From Procambarus clarkii (Eukaryota; Arthropoda; Malacostraca; Decapoda; Cambaridae): a stretch of DNA of 64,000 bases. Of this stretch, positions 23,101-35,487 are shown one piece after another. Position 1 is the stretch's first letter; each line of letters opens with the position of its first letter. The notes under the pieces were generated by a model. It made no database searches and was not told the DNA's origin. It saw nothing but the letters and a program-made list of their open reading frames with translations. The DNA lies in contig NC_091156.1 in assembly GCF_040958095.1 (NCBI RefSeq), forward strand, positions 21,771,427-21,835,426. The letters are read 5' to 3'. Position numbers and translations under genes: made by a program.

Positions 23101-26100
23101 ACTGATGGACCCCAGCCACCCTACTGATGGACCCCAGCCACCCTACTGATGGACCCCAGCCACCCTACTGATGGAGTGTTACAGGGATGGACCCCAGCCA
23201 CCCTACTGGTGGACCTCAGCCACCCTACTGGTGGACCCCAGCCACCCTACTGATGGAGTGTTACAGGGATGGACCCCAGCCACCCTACTGATGGACCCCA
23301 GCCACCGTACTGGTGGACCCCAGCCACCCTACTGATGAAGTGTTACAGGGATGGACCCCAGCCACCCTACTGGTGGACCCCAGCCACCCTACTGGTGGAC
23401 CCCAGCCACCCTACTGGTGGACCCCAGCCACCCTACTGATGGACCCCAGCCACCCTACTGATGGAGTGTTACAGGGATGGACCCCAGCCACCCTACTGAT
23501 GGGGTGTTACAGGGATGGACCCGAACCACCCTACTGATGGGGTGTTACAGGGATGGACCCCCGCCACCCTACTGGTGGACCCCAGCCACCCTACTGGTGG
23601 ACCCCAGCCACCCTACTGATGAAGTGTTACAGGGATGGACCCCAGCCACCCTACTGATGGACCCCAGCCACCCTACTGATGGAGTGTTAAAGGGGATGGA
23701 CCCCAGCCACCCTACTGATGGACCCCAGCCACCCTACTGATGGAGTGTTACAGGGATGGACCCCAGCCACCCTACTGGTGGACCCCAGCCACCCTACTGG
23801 TGGACCCCAGCCACCCTACTGGTGGACCCCAGCCACCCTACTGGTGGACCCCAGCCACCCTACTGGTGGACCCCAGCCACCCTACTGGTGGACCCCAGCC
23901 ACCCTACTGATGAAGTGTTACAGGGATGGTCCCCAGCCACCGTACTGATGGACCCCAGCCACCCTACTGATGGACCCCAGCCACCTAACTGATGGACCCC
24001 AGCCACCCTACTGATGGAGTGTTACAGGGATGGACCCCTGCCACCCTACTGGTGGAGTGTTACAGGGAAGGACCCCAGCCACCCTACTGGTGGACCCCAG
24101 CCACCCTACTGGTGGACCCCAGCCACCCTACTGGTGGACCCCAGCCACCCTACTGATGAAGTGTTACAGGGATGGACCCCAGCCACCCTACTGATGGACC
24201 CCAGCCACCCTACTGATGGACCCCAGCCACCCTACTGATGGAGTGTTACAGGGATGGACCCCAGCCACCCTACTGATGGACCTCAGCCACCCTACCGATG
24301 GACCCCAGCCACCCTACTGATGGAGTGTTACAGGGATGGACCCCAGCCACCCTACTGATGGAGTGTTACAGGGATGGACCCCAGCCACCCTTCTGATGGA
24401 GTGTTACTGGGATGTACCCCAGCCACCCTACTGGTGGACCCTAGCCACCCTACTGATGGGGTGTTACAGGGATGGACCCCAGCCACCCTACTGGTGGACC
24501 CCAGCCACCCTACTGATGGGGTGTTACAGGGATGGACCCCAGCCACCCTACTGATGGGGTGTTACAGGGATGGACCCCAACCACCCTACTGATGGGGTGT
24601 TACAGGGATGGACCCCAGCCACCCTACTGGTGGACCCCCCCGCCACCCTACTGGTGGACCCCCCCGCCACCCTACTGGTGGACCCCCAGCCACCCTATTG
24701 GTGGACCCCCAGCCACCCTACTGGTGGACCCCCAGCCACCCTACTGGCGGACCCCCAGCCACCCTACTGGTGGACCCCCAGCCACCCTACTGGTGGACCC
24801 CCAGCCACCCTACTGGTGGACCCCCAGCCACCCTACTGGTGGACCCCCAGCCACCCTACTTGTGGACCCCCAGCCACCCTACTGGTGGACCCCCAGCCAC
24901 CCTACTGGTGGACCCCCAGCCACCCTACTGGTGGACCCCCAGCCACCCTACTGGTGGTCCCCCAGGCACCCTACTGGTTGTCCCCCAGGCACCCTACTGG
25001 TTGTCCCCCAGCCACCCTACTGGTTGTCCCCCAGCCACCCTACTGGTGGTCCCCCAGCCACCCTACTGGTGGTCCTCCAGCCACCCTACTGGTGGTCCCC
25101 CAGCCACCCTACTGGTGGTCCCCCAGCCACCCTACTGGTGGACCCCAGCCACCCTACTGGTGGACCCCAGCCACCCTACTGGTGGACCCCAGCCACCCTA
25201 CTGGTGGACCCCAGCCACCCTACTGGTGGACCCCAGCCACTCTACTGATGGACCCCAGCCACCCTATTGATGGGGTGTTACAGGGATGGACCCCAGCCAC
25301 CCTACTGGTGGAGTGTTACAGGGATGGACCCCAGCCACCCTACTGATGGAGTGTTACAGGGATGGACCCCAACCACGCTACTGATGGGGTGTTACAGGGA
25401 TGGACCCCAGCCACCCTACTGGTGGACCCCAGAAATCCTTCTGGTGGACCCCAGCCACCCTACTGGTGGAGTGTTACAGGGATGGACCCCAACCACGCTA
25501 CTGATGGGGTGTTACAGGGATGGACCCCAGCCACCCTACTGGTGGACCCCAGCCACCCTACTGGTGGACCCCAACCACCCTCCTGGTGGACCCCAGCCAC
25601 CCTACTGATGAAGTGTTACAGGGATGGACCCCAGCCACCCTACTGATGGACCCCAGCCACCCTACTGATGGGCCCCAGCCACCCTACTGATGGAGTGTTA
25701 CAGGGATGGACCCCAGCCACCCTACTGATGGACCCCAGCCACCCTACTGATGGACCCCAGCCACCCAACTGATGGACCCCAGCCACCCTACTGATGGAGT
25801 GTTACAGGGATGGACCCCTGCCACCCTACTGTTGGAGTGTTACAGGGATGGACCCCAGCCACCCTACTGGTGGACCCCAGCCACCCTACTGGTGGACCCC
25901 AGCCACCCTACTGGTGGACCCCAGCCACCCTACTGATGAAGTGTTACAGGGATGGACCCCAGCCACCCTACTGATGGACCCCAGCCACCCTACTGATGGA
26001 TTGTTACAAGGATGGACCACAGCCACCCTACTGATGGACCCCAGCCACCCTACCGATGGACCCCAGCCACCCTACTGATGGAGTGTTACAGGGATGGACC

Positions 26101-26980
26101 CCAGCCACCCTACTGGTGGACCCCAGCCACCCTACTGATGGAGTGTTACAGGGATGGACCCCAGCCACCCTTCTGATGGACCCCAGCCACCCTACTGATT
26201 GAGTGTTACAGGGATGGACCCCAGCCACCCTACTGGTGGACCCCAGCCACCCTACTGATGAAGTGTTACAGGGATGGACCCCAGCCACCCTACTGATGGA
26301 CCCCAGCCACCCTACTGATGTAGTGTTACAGAGATGGACCCCAGCCACCCTACTGATGGACCCCAGCCACCCTACTGATGGACCCCAGCCACCCTACTGA
26401 TGGACCCCAGCCACCCTACTGATGGACCCCAGCCACCCTACTGATGGAGTGTTACAGGGATGGACCCCAGCCACCCTACTGGTGGACCCCAGCCACCCTA
26501 CTGGTGGACCCCAGCCACCCTACTGATGGAGTGTTACAGGGATGGACCCCAGCCACCCTACTGATGGACCCCAGCCACCGTACTGGTGGACCCCAGCCAC
26601 CCTACTGATGAAGTGTTACAGGGATGGACCCCAGCCACCCTACTGGTGGACCCCAGCCACCCTACTGGTGGACCCCAGCCACCCTACTGATGGACCCCAG
26701 CCACCCTACTGATGGAGTGTTACAGGGATGGACCCCAGCCACCCTACTGATGGGGTGTTACAGGGATGGACCCCAGCCACCCTACTGATGGACCCCAGCC
26801 ACCCTACTGATGGATTGTTACAGGGATGGACCCCAGCCACCCTACTGATGGACCCCAGCTACCCTACTGGTGGACCCCAGCCACCCTACTGATGGACCCC
26901 AGCCACCCTACTGATGGAGTGTTACAGGGATGTACCCCAGCCACCCTACTGATGGACCCCAGCCACCCTACTGATGGACC
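20161..26980. repeat. Second higher-order family, two copies of about 3.3 kb
   Basis: Ordered landmarks recur. GACCCGAACC is at 20181 and 23519 (3338 bp apart). AAAGGGGATGG recurs at 3338 bp, the GGTCCTCCAGCC unit at 3310 bp, the CAGAAATCC unit at 3148 bp, and the GATGTAGTGTTACAGAGATG unit at about 3252 bp. Copy boundaries are approximate (near 23500). Confidence 0.82.
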
Positions 26981-29920
26981 CCAACCACCCTACTGATGGA
27001 CCCCAGCCACCCTACTGATGGAGTGTTACAGGGATGGACCCCAGCCACCCTACTGGTGGTCCCCCAGCCACCCTACTGGTGGTCCCCCAGCCACCCTACT
27101 GGTGGTCCCCCAGCCACCCTACTGGTGGTCGCCCAGCCACCCTACTGGTGGTCCCCCAGCCACCCTACTGGTGGTCCCCCAGCCACCCTACTGGTGGTCC
27201 CCCAGCCACCCTACTGGTGGTCCCCCAGCCACCCTACTGGTGGTCCCCCAGCCACCCTACTGGTGGTCCCCCAGCCACCCTACTGGTGGTCCCCCAGCCA
27301 CCCTACTGGTGGTCCCCCAGCCACCCTACTGGTGGTCCCCCAGCCACCCTACTGGTGGTCCCCCAGCACCCTACTGGTGGACCCCAGCCACCCTACTGGT
27401 GGACCCCTAGCCACCCTACTGGTGGACCCCTAGCCACCCTACTGATGGAGTGTTACAGGGATGGACCCCAGCCACCCTACTGGTGGACCCCAGCCACCCT
27501 ACTGATGGAGTGTTACAGGGATGGACCTCAGCCACCCTACTGATGGACCCCAGCCACCCTACTGGTGGAGTGTTACAGGGATGGACCCCAGCCACCCTAC
27601 TGGTGGTCCCCCAGCCACCCTACTGGTGGACCCACAGCCACCCTACTGGTGGACCCCCAGCCACCCTACTGGTGGACCCCCAGCCACCCTACTGGTGGAC
27701 CCCCAGCCACCCTACTGGTGGACCCCCAGCCACCCTACTGGTGGACCCCCAGCCACCCTACTGGTGGACCCCCAGCCACCCTACTGGTGGACCCCCAGCC
27801 ACCCTACTGGTGGACCCCCAGCCACCCTTCTGGTGGACCCCCAGCCACCCTTCTGGTGGACCCCCAGCCACCCTACTGGTGGACCCCCAGCCACCCTACT
27901 GGTGGACCCCCAGCCACCCTACTGGTGGACCCCCAGCCACCCTACTGGTGGACCCCCAGCCACCCTACTGGTGGACCCCCAGCCACCCTACTGGTGGACC
28001 CCCAGCCACCCTACTGGTGGACCCCCAGCCACCCTACTGGTGGACCCCCAGCCACCCTACTGGTGGACCCCCAGCCACCCTACTCGTGGACCCCAGCCAC
28101 CCTACTCGTGGACCCCAGCCACCCTACTGGTGGACCCCAGCCACCCTACTGGTGGACCCCAGCCACCCTACTGGTGGAGTGTTACAAAGATGGACCCCAG
28201 CCACCCTACTGGTGGACCCCAGCCACCCTACTGATGGACCCCATCCACCCTACTGGTGGACCCCAGCCACCCTACTGATGGACCCCAGCCTCCCTACTGG
28301 TGGACCCCAGCCACCCTACTGATGGAGTTTTACAGGGATGGACCCTAGCCACCCTACTGATGGACCCCAGCTACCCTACTGGTGGACCCCAGCCACCCTA
28401 CTGATGAAGTGTTACAGGGATGGACCCCAGCCACCCTACTGGTGGACCCCAGCCACCCTACTGGTGGACCCCAGCCACCCTACTGATGGACCCCAGCCAC
28501 CCTACTGATGGAGTGTTACAGGGATGGACCCCAGCCACCCTACTGATGGGGTGTTTCAGGGATGGACCCCAGCCACCCTACTGATTGACCCCAGCCACCC
28601 TACTGATGGATTGTTACAGGGATGGACCCCAGCCACCCTACTGATGAAGTGTTACAGGGATGGACCCCAGCCACCCTACTGATGGAATGTTACAGGGATG
28701 GACCCCAGCCACCCTACTGATGGACCCCAGCCACCCTACTGATGGAGTGTTACAGGGATGGACCCCAGCCACCCTACTGATGAAGTATTACAGGGATGGA
28801 CCCCAGCCACCCTACTGATGGACCCCAGCCACCCTACTGATGGAGTGTTACAGGGATGGACCCCAGCCACCCTACTGATGGACCCCAGCCACCCTACTGA
28901 TGGACCCCAGCCACCCTACTGATGGACCCCAGCCACCCTACTGATGGAGTGTTACCGGGATGGACCCCAGCCACCCTACTGGTGGTCCCCCAGCCACCCT
29001 ACTGGTGGTCCCCCAGCCACCCTACTGGTGGTCCCCCAGCCACCCTACTGGTGGTCCCCCAGCCACCCTACTGGTGGTCCCCCAGCCACCCTACTGGTGG
29101 TCCCCCAGCCACCCTACTGGTGGTCCCCCAGCCACCCTACTGGTGGTCCCCCAGCCACCCTACTGGTGGTCCCCCAGCCACCCTACTGGTGGTCCCCCAG
29201 CCACCCTACTGGTGGTCCCCCAGCCACCCTACTGGTGGTCCCCCAGCCACCCTACTGGTGGTCCCCCAGCCACCCTACTGGTGGTCCCCCAGCCACCCTA
29301 CTGGTGGTCCCCCAGCCACCCTACTGGTGGTCCCCCAGCCACCCTACTGGTGGTCCCCCAGCCACCCTACTAGTGGTCCCCCAGCACCCTACTGGTGGAC
29401 CCCAGCCACCCTACTGGTGGACCCCAAGCCACCCTACTGATGGAGTGTTACAGGGATGGACCCCAGCCACCCTACTGGTGGACCCCAGCCACCCTACTGG
29501 TGGAGTGTTACAGGGATGGACCCCAGCCACCCTACTGGTGGTCCCCCAGCCACCCTACTGGTGGACCCACAGCCACCCTACTGGTGGACCCCCAGCCACC
29601 CTACTGGTGGACCCCCAGCCACCCTACTGGTGGACCCCCAGCCACCCTACTGGTGGACCCCCAGCCACCCTTCTGGTGGACCCCCAGCCACCCTTCTGGT
29701 GGACCCCCAGCCACCCTTCTGGTGGACCCCCATCCACCCTACTGGTGGACCCGCACCCACCCTACTGGTGGACCCCCAGCCACCCTACTGGTGGACCCCA
29801 GCCACCCTACTGGTGGACCCCAGCCACCCTACTGGTGGACCCCAGCCACCCTACTGGTGGACCCCAGCCACCCTACTGGTGGACCCCAGCCACCCTACTG
29901 ATGGACCCCAGCCACCCTAC
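26981..29920. repeat. Third higher-order family, two copies of about 1.94 kb
   Basis: The block beginning with 23-bp GGTGGTCC units at about 27050 recurs at about 28978. The GGACCCACAGCC unit recurs at 27629 and 29569, and the GCCTCCCTACTGG unit at 28289 and 30231. Spacing is 1926-1942 bp. Confidence 0.8.
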
Positions 29921-31400
29921 TGGTGGACCCCAGCCACCCTACTGATGGAGTGTTACAGGGATGGACCCCAGCCACCCTACTGATGGACCCTAGCCACCCT
30001 ATTGATGGGGTGTTACAGGGATGGACCCCAGCCACCCTACTGATGGAGTGTTACAGGGATGGACCCCTGCCACCCTACTGGTGGAGTGTTACAGAGATGG
30101 ACCCCAGCCACCCTACTGATGGAGTGTTACAGGGATGGACCCCAGCCACCCTACTGGTGGACCCCAGCCACCCTACTGATGGACCCCATCCACCCTACTG
30201 GTGGACCCCAGCCACCCTACTGATGGACCCCAGCCTCCCTACTGGTGGACCCCAGCCACCCTACTGATGGAGTGTTACAGGGATGGACCCCAGCCACCCT
30301 ACTGATGGGGTGTTACAGGGATGGACCCCAACCACCCTACTGATGGGGTGTTACAGGGATGGACCCCAGCCACCCTACTGATGGACCCCAGCCACCCTAC
30401 TGGTGGACCCCAGAAATCCTACTGGTGGACCCCAGCCACCCTACTGATGGAGTGTTACAGGGATGGACCCCAGCCACCCTACTGGTGGACCCCAGCCACC
30501 CTACTGATGGAGTGTTACAGGGATGGACCCCAACCACCCTACTGATGGACCCCAGCCACCCTACTGGTGGACCCCAGCCACCCTACTGGTGGACCCCAGC
30601 CACCCTACTGATGGACCCCAGCCACCCTACTGATGGAGTGTTACAGGGATGGACCCCAGCCACCCTACTGATGGACCCTAGCCACCCTATTGATGGGGTG
30701 TTACAGGGATGGACCCCAGCCACCCTACTGATGGAGTGTTACAGGGATGGACCCCTGCCACCCTACTGGTGGAGTGTTACAGAGATGGACCCCAGCCACC
30801 CTACTGATGGAGTGTTACAGGGATGGACCCCAGCCACCCTACTGGTGGACCCCAGCCACCCTACTGGTGGACCCCAGCCACCCTACTGATGGACCCCAGC
30901 CTCCCTACTGGTGGACCCCAGCCACCCTACTGATGGAGTGTTACAGGGATGGACCCCAGCCACCCTACTGATGGACCCCAGCCACCCTATTGATTGGGTG
31001 TTACAAGGATGGACCCCAGCCACCCTACTGATGGAGTGTTACAGGGATGGACCCCAGCCACCCTACTGATGGGGTGTTACAGGGATGGACCCCAACCACC
31101 CTACTGATGGGGTGTTACAGGGATGGACCCCAGCCACCCTACTGATGGACCCCAGCCACCCTACTGGTGGACCCCAGAAATCCTACTGGTGGACCCCAGC
31201 CACCCTACTGATGGAGTGTTACAGGGATGGACCCCAGCCACCCTACTGGTGGACCCCAGCCACCCTACTGATGGAGTGTTACAGGGATGGACCCCAACCA
31301 CCCTACTGATGGACCCCAGCCACCCTACTGGTGGACCCCAGCCACCCTACTGGTGGACCCCAACCACCCTACTGATGGGGAGTTACAGGGATGGACCCCA
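29921..31400. repeat. Fourth higher-order family, copies of about 0.69-0.76 kb
   Basis: Ordered variants recur at 689 bp (the GTTACAGAGATGG unit near 30087 and 30776) and 764 bp (the CAGAAATCC unit near 30412 and 31176). These units also occur in the larger families. Confidence 0.78.
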
Positions 31401-32383
31401 GCCACCCTACTGATGGGGAGTTACAGGGATGGACCCCAGCCACCCTACTGATGGACCCCAGCCACCCTACTGATGGACCCCAGCCACCCTACTGATGGAG
31501 TGTTACAGGGATGGACCCCAGCCACCCTACTGATGGGGTGTTACAGGGATGGACCCCAGCCACCCTACTGATGGAGTGTTACAGGGATGGACCCCAGCCA
31601 CCCTACTGATGGACCCCAGCCACCCTACTGATGGAGTGTTACAGGGATGGACCCCAGCCACCCTACTGATGGACCCCCAGCCACCCTACTGGTGGACCCC
31701 AACCACCCTACTGGTGGACCCCAACCACCCTACTGGTGGACCCCAACCACCCTACTGATGGGGAGTTACAGGGATGGACCCCAGCCACCCTACTGATGGA
31801 CCCCAGCCACCCTACTGATGGACCCCAGCCACCCTACTGATGGACCCCAGCCACCCTACTGATGGACCCCAGCCACCCTACTGATGGACCCCAGCCACCC
31901 TACTGATGGACCCCAGCCACCCTACTGATGGACCCCAGCCACCCTACTGATGGGGAGTTACAGGGATGGACCCCAGCCACCCTACTGATGGACCCCAACC
32001 ACCCTACTGATGGACCCCAGCCACCCTACTGATGGACCCCAGCCACCCTACTGATGGACCCCAGCCACCCTACTGATGGACCCCAGCCACCCTACTGATG
32101 GACCCCAGCCACCCTACTGATGGACCCCAACCACCCTACTGATGGACCCCAGCCACCCTACTGATGGGGAGTTACAGGGATGTACCCCAGCCACCCCACT
32201 GATGGACCCCAGCCACCCTACTGATGGACCCCAGCCACCCTACTGATGGGGAGTTACAGGGATGGACCCCAGCCACCCTACTGATGGACCCCAGCCACCC
32301 TACTGATGGACCCCAGCCACCCTACTGATGGACCCCAGCCACCCTACTGATGGGGAGTTACAGGGATGGACCCCAGTCAGCCC
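31401..32383. repeat. Satellite right edge: GATGGGGAGTTACAGG variant units
   Basis: Most units are 22-mers with GATGG, punctuated by 38-mers whose insert reads GAGTTACAGG instead of GTGTTACAGG. GGTGG units disappear after about 31745. The array decays into unique DNA at about 32375-32383. Confidence 0.9.
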
Positions 32384-32930
32384 ACCACACTCCATGTAGT
32401 CACAGATCATCTCTGCAAAGTTTGGTGCTACTAGCCCCGAGCCTCTGAACACGTCGCCTCCGACACTCATACACTCTTATACATAATATTTTGTTCATTG
32501 GGGATTTTGACGTCAAAATGCTATATATAAATTGTGAAGGCCGTTGTGGGAATTACTCTCCGATTTATTCCACTAAATTGACTTCATGCAGCATACAGAT
32601 TAATTGATATATGATCAAAACTGTAGATAAATACACTGACTTGAATTTCTGCTAATTACTCAAATGAACAGAGCAACCAATGGCTTGAATTACTCAGAAG
32701 ACCTTAAAAAAGAACTTATATTACATTAGTGTGGACTTACTCAAGTAATTTGCTGCCGGGAAAGGTCACTTGCTGGGCCAAGTCGCTCCTTGTATCCCCT
32801 GAGTAAGGTTCAGGGAACCCCTTGTTGACACTATCACAGCGGTTGTACCACACCTCGCAACTGAGTAGTGGCGCTGCCACACAAGAGACTGAACCTCACA
32901 GAGATGGAAGAACACCTCAACAAGTGACCA
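32384..32930. other. Unique-looking flank, no gene recognised
   Basis: AT-richer, low-repeat sequence after the satellite. No ORF, tRNA or transposon motif was recognised apart from the promoter-like pair at 32504-32531. Confidence 0.6.
32504..32531 (+). promoter_or_regulatory. CRE palindrome plus TATA-like box
   Basis: 32504-32519 is a perfect 16-bp palindrome (ATTTTGACGTCAAAAT) that contains the full 8-bp cAMP-response-element consensus at 32508-32515. TATATAAA follows at 32524-32531. This is CREB/ATF-type promoter architecture, but no convincing gene starts downstream; the nearest coding trace is a LINE ORF1 fragment 400 bp on. Confidence 0.3.
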
Positions 32931-32933
32931 TAA

Positions 32934-33487
32934 CAAACGTGTAAGTGCTGCTCATGCTCCGGGGCTCACAACTACAAGGACTGTACCGCCACCACCGTAA
33001 AATGCGCGAACTGTCGGGAACAGCACGTCGCCACCTCTGCACAAAATGGAAGGAGGAACTTAAGAAGAATAAAGAGACCACCACCACGCCACCGACCACC
33101 CAGAGGCAAGTTGCTGCGACCTTAGACCTTGGACCTGACCAGTTCCCGAGCCTCCCTTTTCTAAGCCAGAAGCAGACTACGACCGTACCAGCCCTACCAG
33201 ACAGTGGCTCCTCCCAACAGATCATCAGACCTAAGGACCAGCCAGCACCCTCACAGTCCCTTGCATCACGTGCAGGCATTATCCCTGGCCTTATTAGACT
33301 AGCGGAGAGGCTTGCTGGACCAGACGATCAACTATTCGTCAAGGAACTCAACGCGCTGTACCTAGCCAACGGCCTGGCCCCCATCATGGCCCCGGACACC
33401 TGTCTCGCTGCCTCTACTACCACTCCGGAGACTACCACCAGGACGACTACAAGGTCAATCTCAACACAGACTCCAGAACCACCTTAG
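32934..33487 (+). pseudogene. LINE ORF1 (gag-like) remnant with zinc knuckles
   Basis: The frame open from 32934 to a TAG at 33123 encodes two CCHC-type knuckles: CCSCSGAHNYKDC (C-x2-C-x3-H-x4-C) and, directly after, CANCREQH. The cysteine that should complete the second knuckle lies in the next frame, where CTKWKEELKKNKE begins, so a frameshift occurs near 33040. The second frame then runs as a Thr/Pro/Gln-rich tail to the stop at 33487. Paired knuckles followed by this kind of basic helix are typical of ORF1 of Jockey/I-type LINEs in arthropods, where the protein binds element RNA. No ORF2 remains adjacent. The Met at 32945 belongs to the shifted frame and is not a real start. Confidence 0.6.
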
Positions 33488-33640
33488 ACCGGGGAGGCAC
33501 AGCTAGAGGTATTTCCCTCTCCAGCACCCAACACCTCTACCATCACCACCTCAGCGGCCGCGCTAGCAGACGTGCTGTCTACAAATACTAACAGCGCCAC
33601 CAACGCTCCTGAAATAGCTTCTATCACTAATCCATAACAC

Positions 33641-34078
33641 ATGAGCTTACCTCAGTCTGCGAGACGAAAGAATAAATCACCAACTACGGAGCTTATGGAC
33701 TTCTCAGACGAGGAAATCTTAGGAGTTCCACCGCTGCACCACAAATACGACACCTACTCGGCACAAGACCACCTCATGGAGGCCACCTCACCAAACCCCA
33801 ACGACAACACGGCTCAGCCAAACTCTCAGCCAAAGAAAATACAGAAGGCCTATAGGTCTACACTAACCCACCAGCTCCACAACTGGTACAGTCAGCCCTC
33901 AGAGGCTGATAACCACCATGAAGACCCTCATCCATGCTCAGATCTCCAGTATCAGCTGTTGATACAGATAATGGCTCCAAAGAGCCTCCTGTTGCAGGCT
34001 CGCCATAGTTCCCGTCCTACTTGGAACTTTTTGTTCCGAGTAGCTGAATTTTCAACAAGAACAACGTTGTGCATATAA
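33641..34078 (+). pseudogene. Open frame, possible C-terminal part of the ORF1 remnant
   Basis: 145 codons starting MSLPQSARRKNK, with an acidic segment (ELMDFSDEEILG) and Pro/Gln/His-rich low-complexity sequence. I do not recognise a domain. Position and composition fit a degraded continuation of the gag-like ORF1 upstream, separated by stops at 33487 and nearby. It could equally be a chance frame. No polyadenylation signal or ORF2 was found behind it. Confidence 0.3.
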
Positions 34079-34647
34079 TAGTAGCCCGGGCCGCAGGGCC
34101 GCAGGCTGGCCAGGATAACCAGCGCCGGGCAGAAGGGAGAGGAGAGGTAGGAAGGACCAGGATAATGGGGGATGATGGTGGTGGTGGTGGTTCTGTAGGT
34201 CACAATAACCTCACAATCCAGCTCTCAATATTTGGAATAACAGCTGAGAGACAGTTAGTGGACCATGCGTGTGTGCAGGAGTCTAAAGTCACTTCCGCAG
34301 TATTTACTGTCAACAATTTCAACGAAATACCATTATATACGATTTATTTAGAAAAACACGAGTGGTAGAGGAATGGATAAGTGTGTAAAAGGACAAAGAC
34401 ACGAGGATATTTGGCAGCAATTTGACATATATCCATTGAGATTAAAAGCTGGACTTTCGAGACATTAACATATAAAAGCAGCTTAAATTGAATAATACAT
34501 ATACTTGGAAAGAACAGTAAAAATTGAAAGAAAGATCATGCGATTTTGAAAAATCAAAAAAGTTATAAACCAGAGACAACCAGAGTCGTGATTCACAAGG
34601 TCTGGATTAGTTAACAAAGCTAACGCTAGTAAACACGAGTGAATGTG
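34079..34647. other. Non-coding spacer, no gene recognised
   Basis: Begins with a GGCCGCAGGGCCGCAGG-type GC stretch and becomes AT-rich. A 99-codon frame (34069-34368) has no recognisable motif. Nothing else supported. Confidence 0.5.
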
Positions 34648-35405
34648 TTGCAAGGGTGCAAGATGAGAGTGTGGTCATGCAAGGGTGCAAGATGAGAGTG
34701 TGGTCATGCAAGGGTGCAAGATGAGAGAGTGGTGATGCAAGGGTGCAAGATGAGAGAGTGGTCATGCCAGGGTGCAAGATGAGAGTGTGGTCATGCAAGG
34801 GTGCAAGATGAGAGTGTGGTCATGCAAGGGTGCAAGATGAGAGAGTGGTCATGCAAGGGTGCAAGATGAGAGTGTGGTCATGCAAGGGTGCAAGATGAGA
34901 GTGTGGTCATGCAAGGGTGCAAGATGAGAGTGTGGTCATGCAAGGGTGCAAGATGAGAGAGTGGTCATGCAAGGGTGCAAGATGAGAGAGTGGTCATGCA
35001 AGGGTGCAAGATGAGAGAGTGGTCATGCAAGGGTGCAAGATGAGAGAGTGGTCATGCAAGGGTGCAAGATGAGAGAGTGGTCATGCAAGGGTGCAAGATG
35101 AGAGAGTGGTCATGCAAGGGTGCAAGATGAGAGAGTGGTCATGCAAGGGTGCAAGATGAGAGAGTGGTCATGCAAGGGTGCAAGATGAGAGTGTGGTCAT
35201 GCAAGGGTGCAAGATGAGAGAGTGGTCATGCAAGGGTGCAAGATGAGAGAGTGGTCATGCAAGGGTGCAAGATGAGAGAGTGGTCATGCAAGGGTGCAAG
35301 ATGAGAGAGTGGTCATGCAAGGGTGCAAGATGAGAGAGTGGTCATGCAAGGGTGCAAGATGAGAGAGTGGTCATGCAAGGGTGCAAGATGAGAGAGTGGT
35401 CATGG
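34648..35405. repeat. 29-bp minisatellite, about 26 copies
   Basis: The unit is GTGGTCATGC, AAGGGTGCAA, GATGAGAGA in order. The last bases alternate between AGAGT and AGAGA variants; AGAGA dominates the right half. There are few other mismatches, so the array is young or recently homogenised. Confidence 0.97.
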
Positions 35406-35487
35406 AAACTGATTCACGTGCAGGAGGGGGGGGGGGGAGAGGGGCAAGCAATTGAAGCGAACTCACGAAACAATCTCTTAAGGAGTC
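35406..35487. other. Short spacer with poly-G tract
   Basis: About 80 bp between two arrays, with a G12 run near 35427-35438. No gene. Confidence 0.7.

Larger units (their letters stand above)
3497..32383. repeat. 28.9-kb satellite of 22/23/38-bp units
   Basis: The basic unit is 22 bp: ACCCCAGCCACC followed by CTACTGGTGG. A 23-bp form has one extra C in the C-run. Another 23-bp form changes GGTGGACC to GGTGGTCC. A 38-bp form adds GAGTGTTACAGGGATG (16 bp) into the 22-mer and usually has GATGG instead of GGTGG. Units run head-to-tail without interruption. The consensus has no stop codon in any plus frame and unit lengths are not multiples of three, so open frames up to 487 codons (for example 14662-16125) are produced by the repeat and are not genes. 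No CENP-B-like box or transposon was seen inside. Confidence 0.98.

Noticed and set aside
4091-31758. Dozens of long open frames encoding Pro/Trp/Thr-rich repeats (up to 487 codons)
   Set aside because: All are readings of the 22/23/38-bp satellite, occur in three frames at once, have no unique sequence and start at repeat-internal ATGs.
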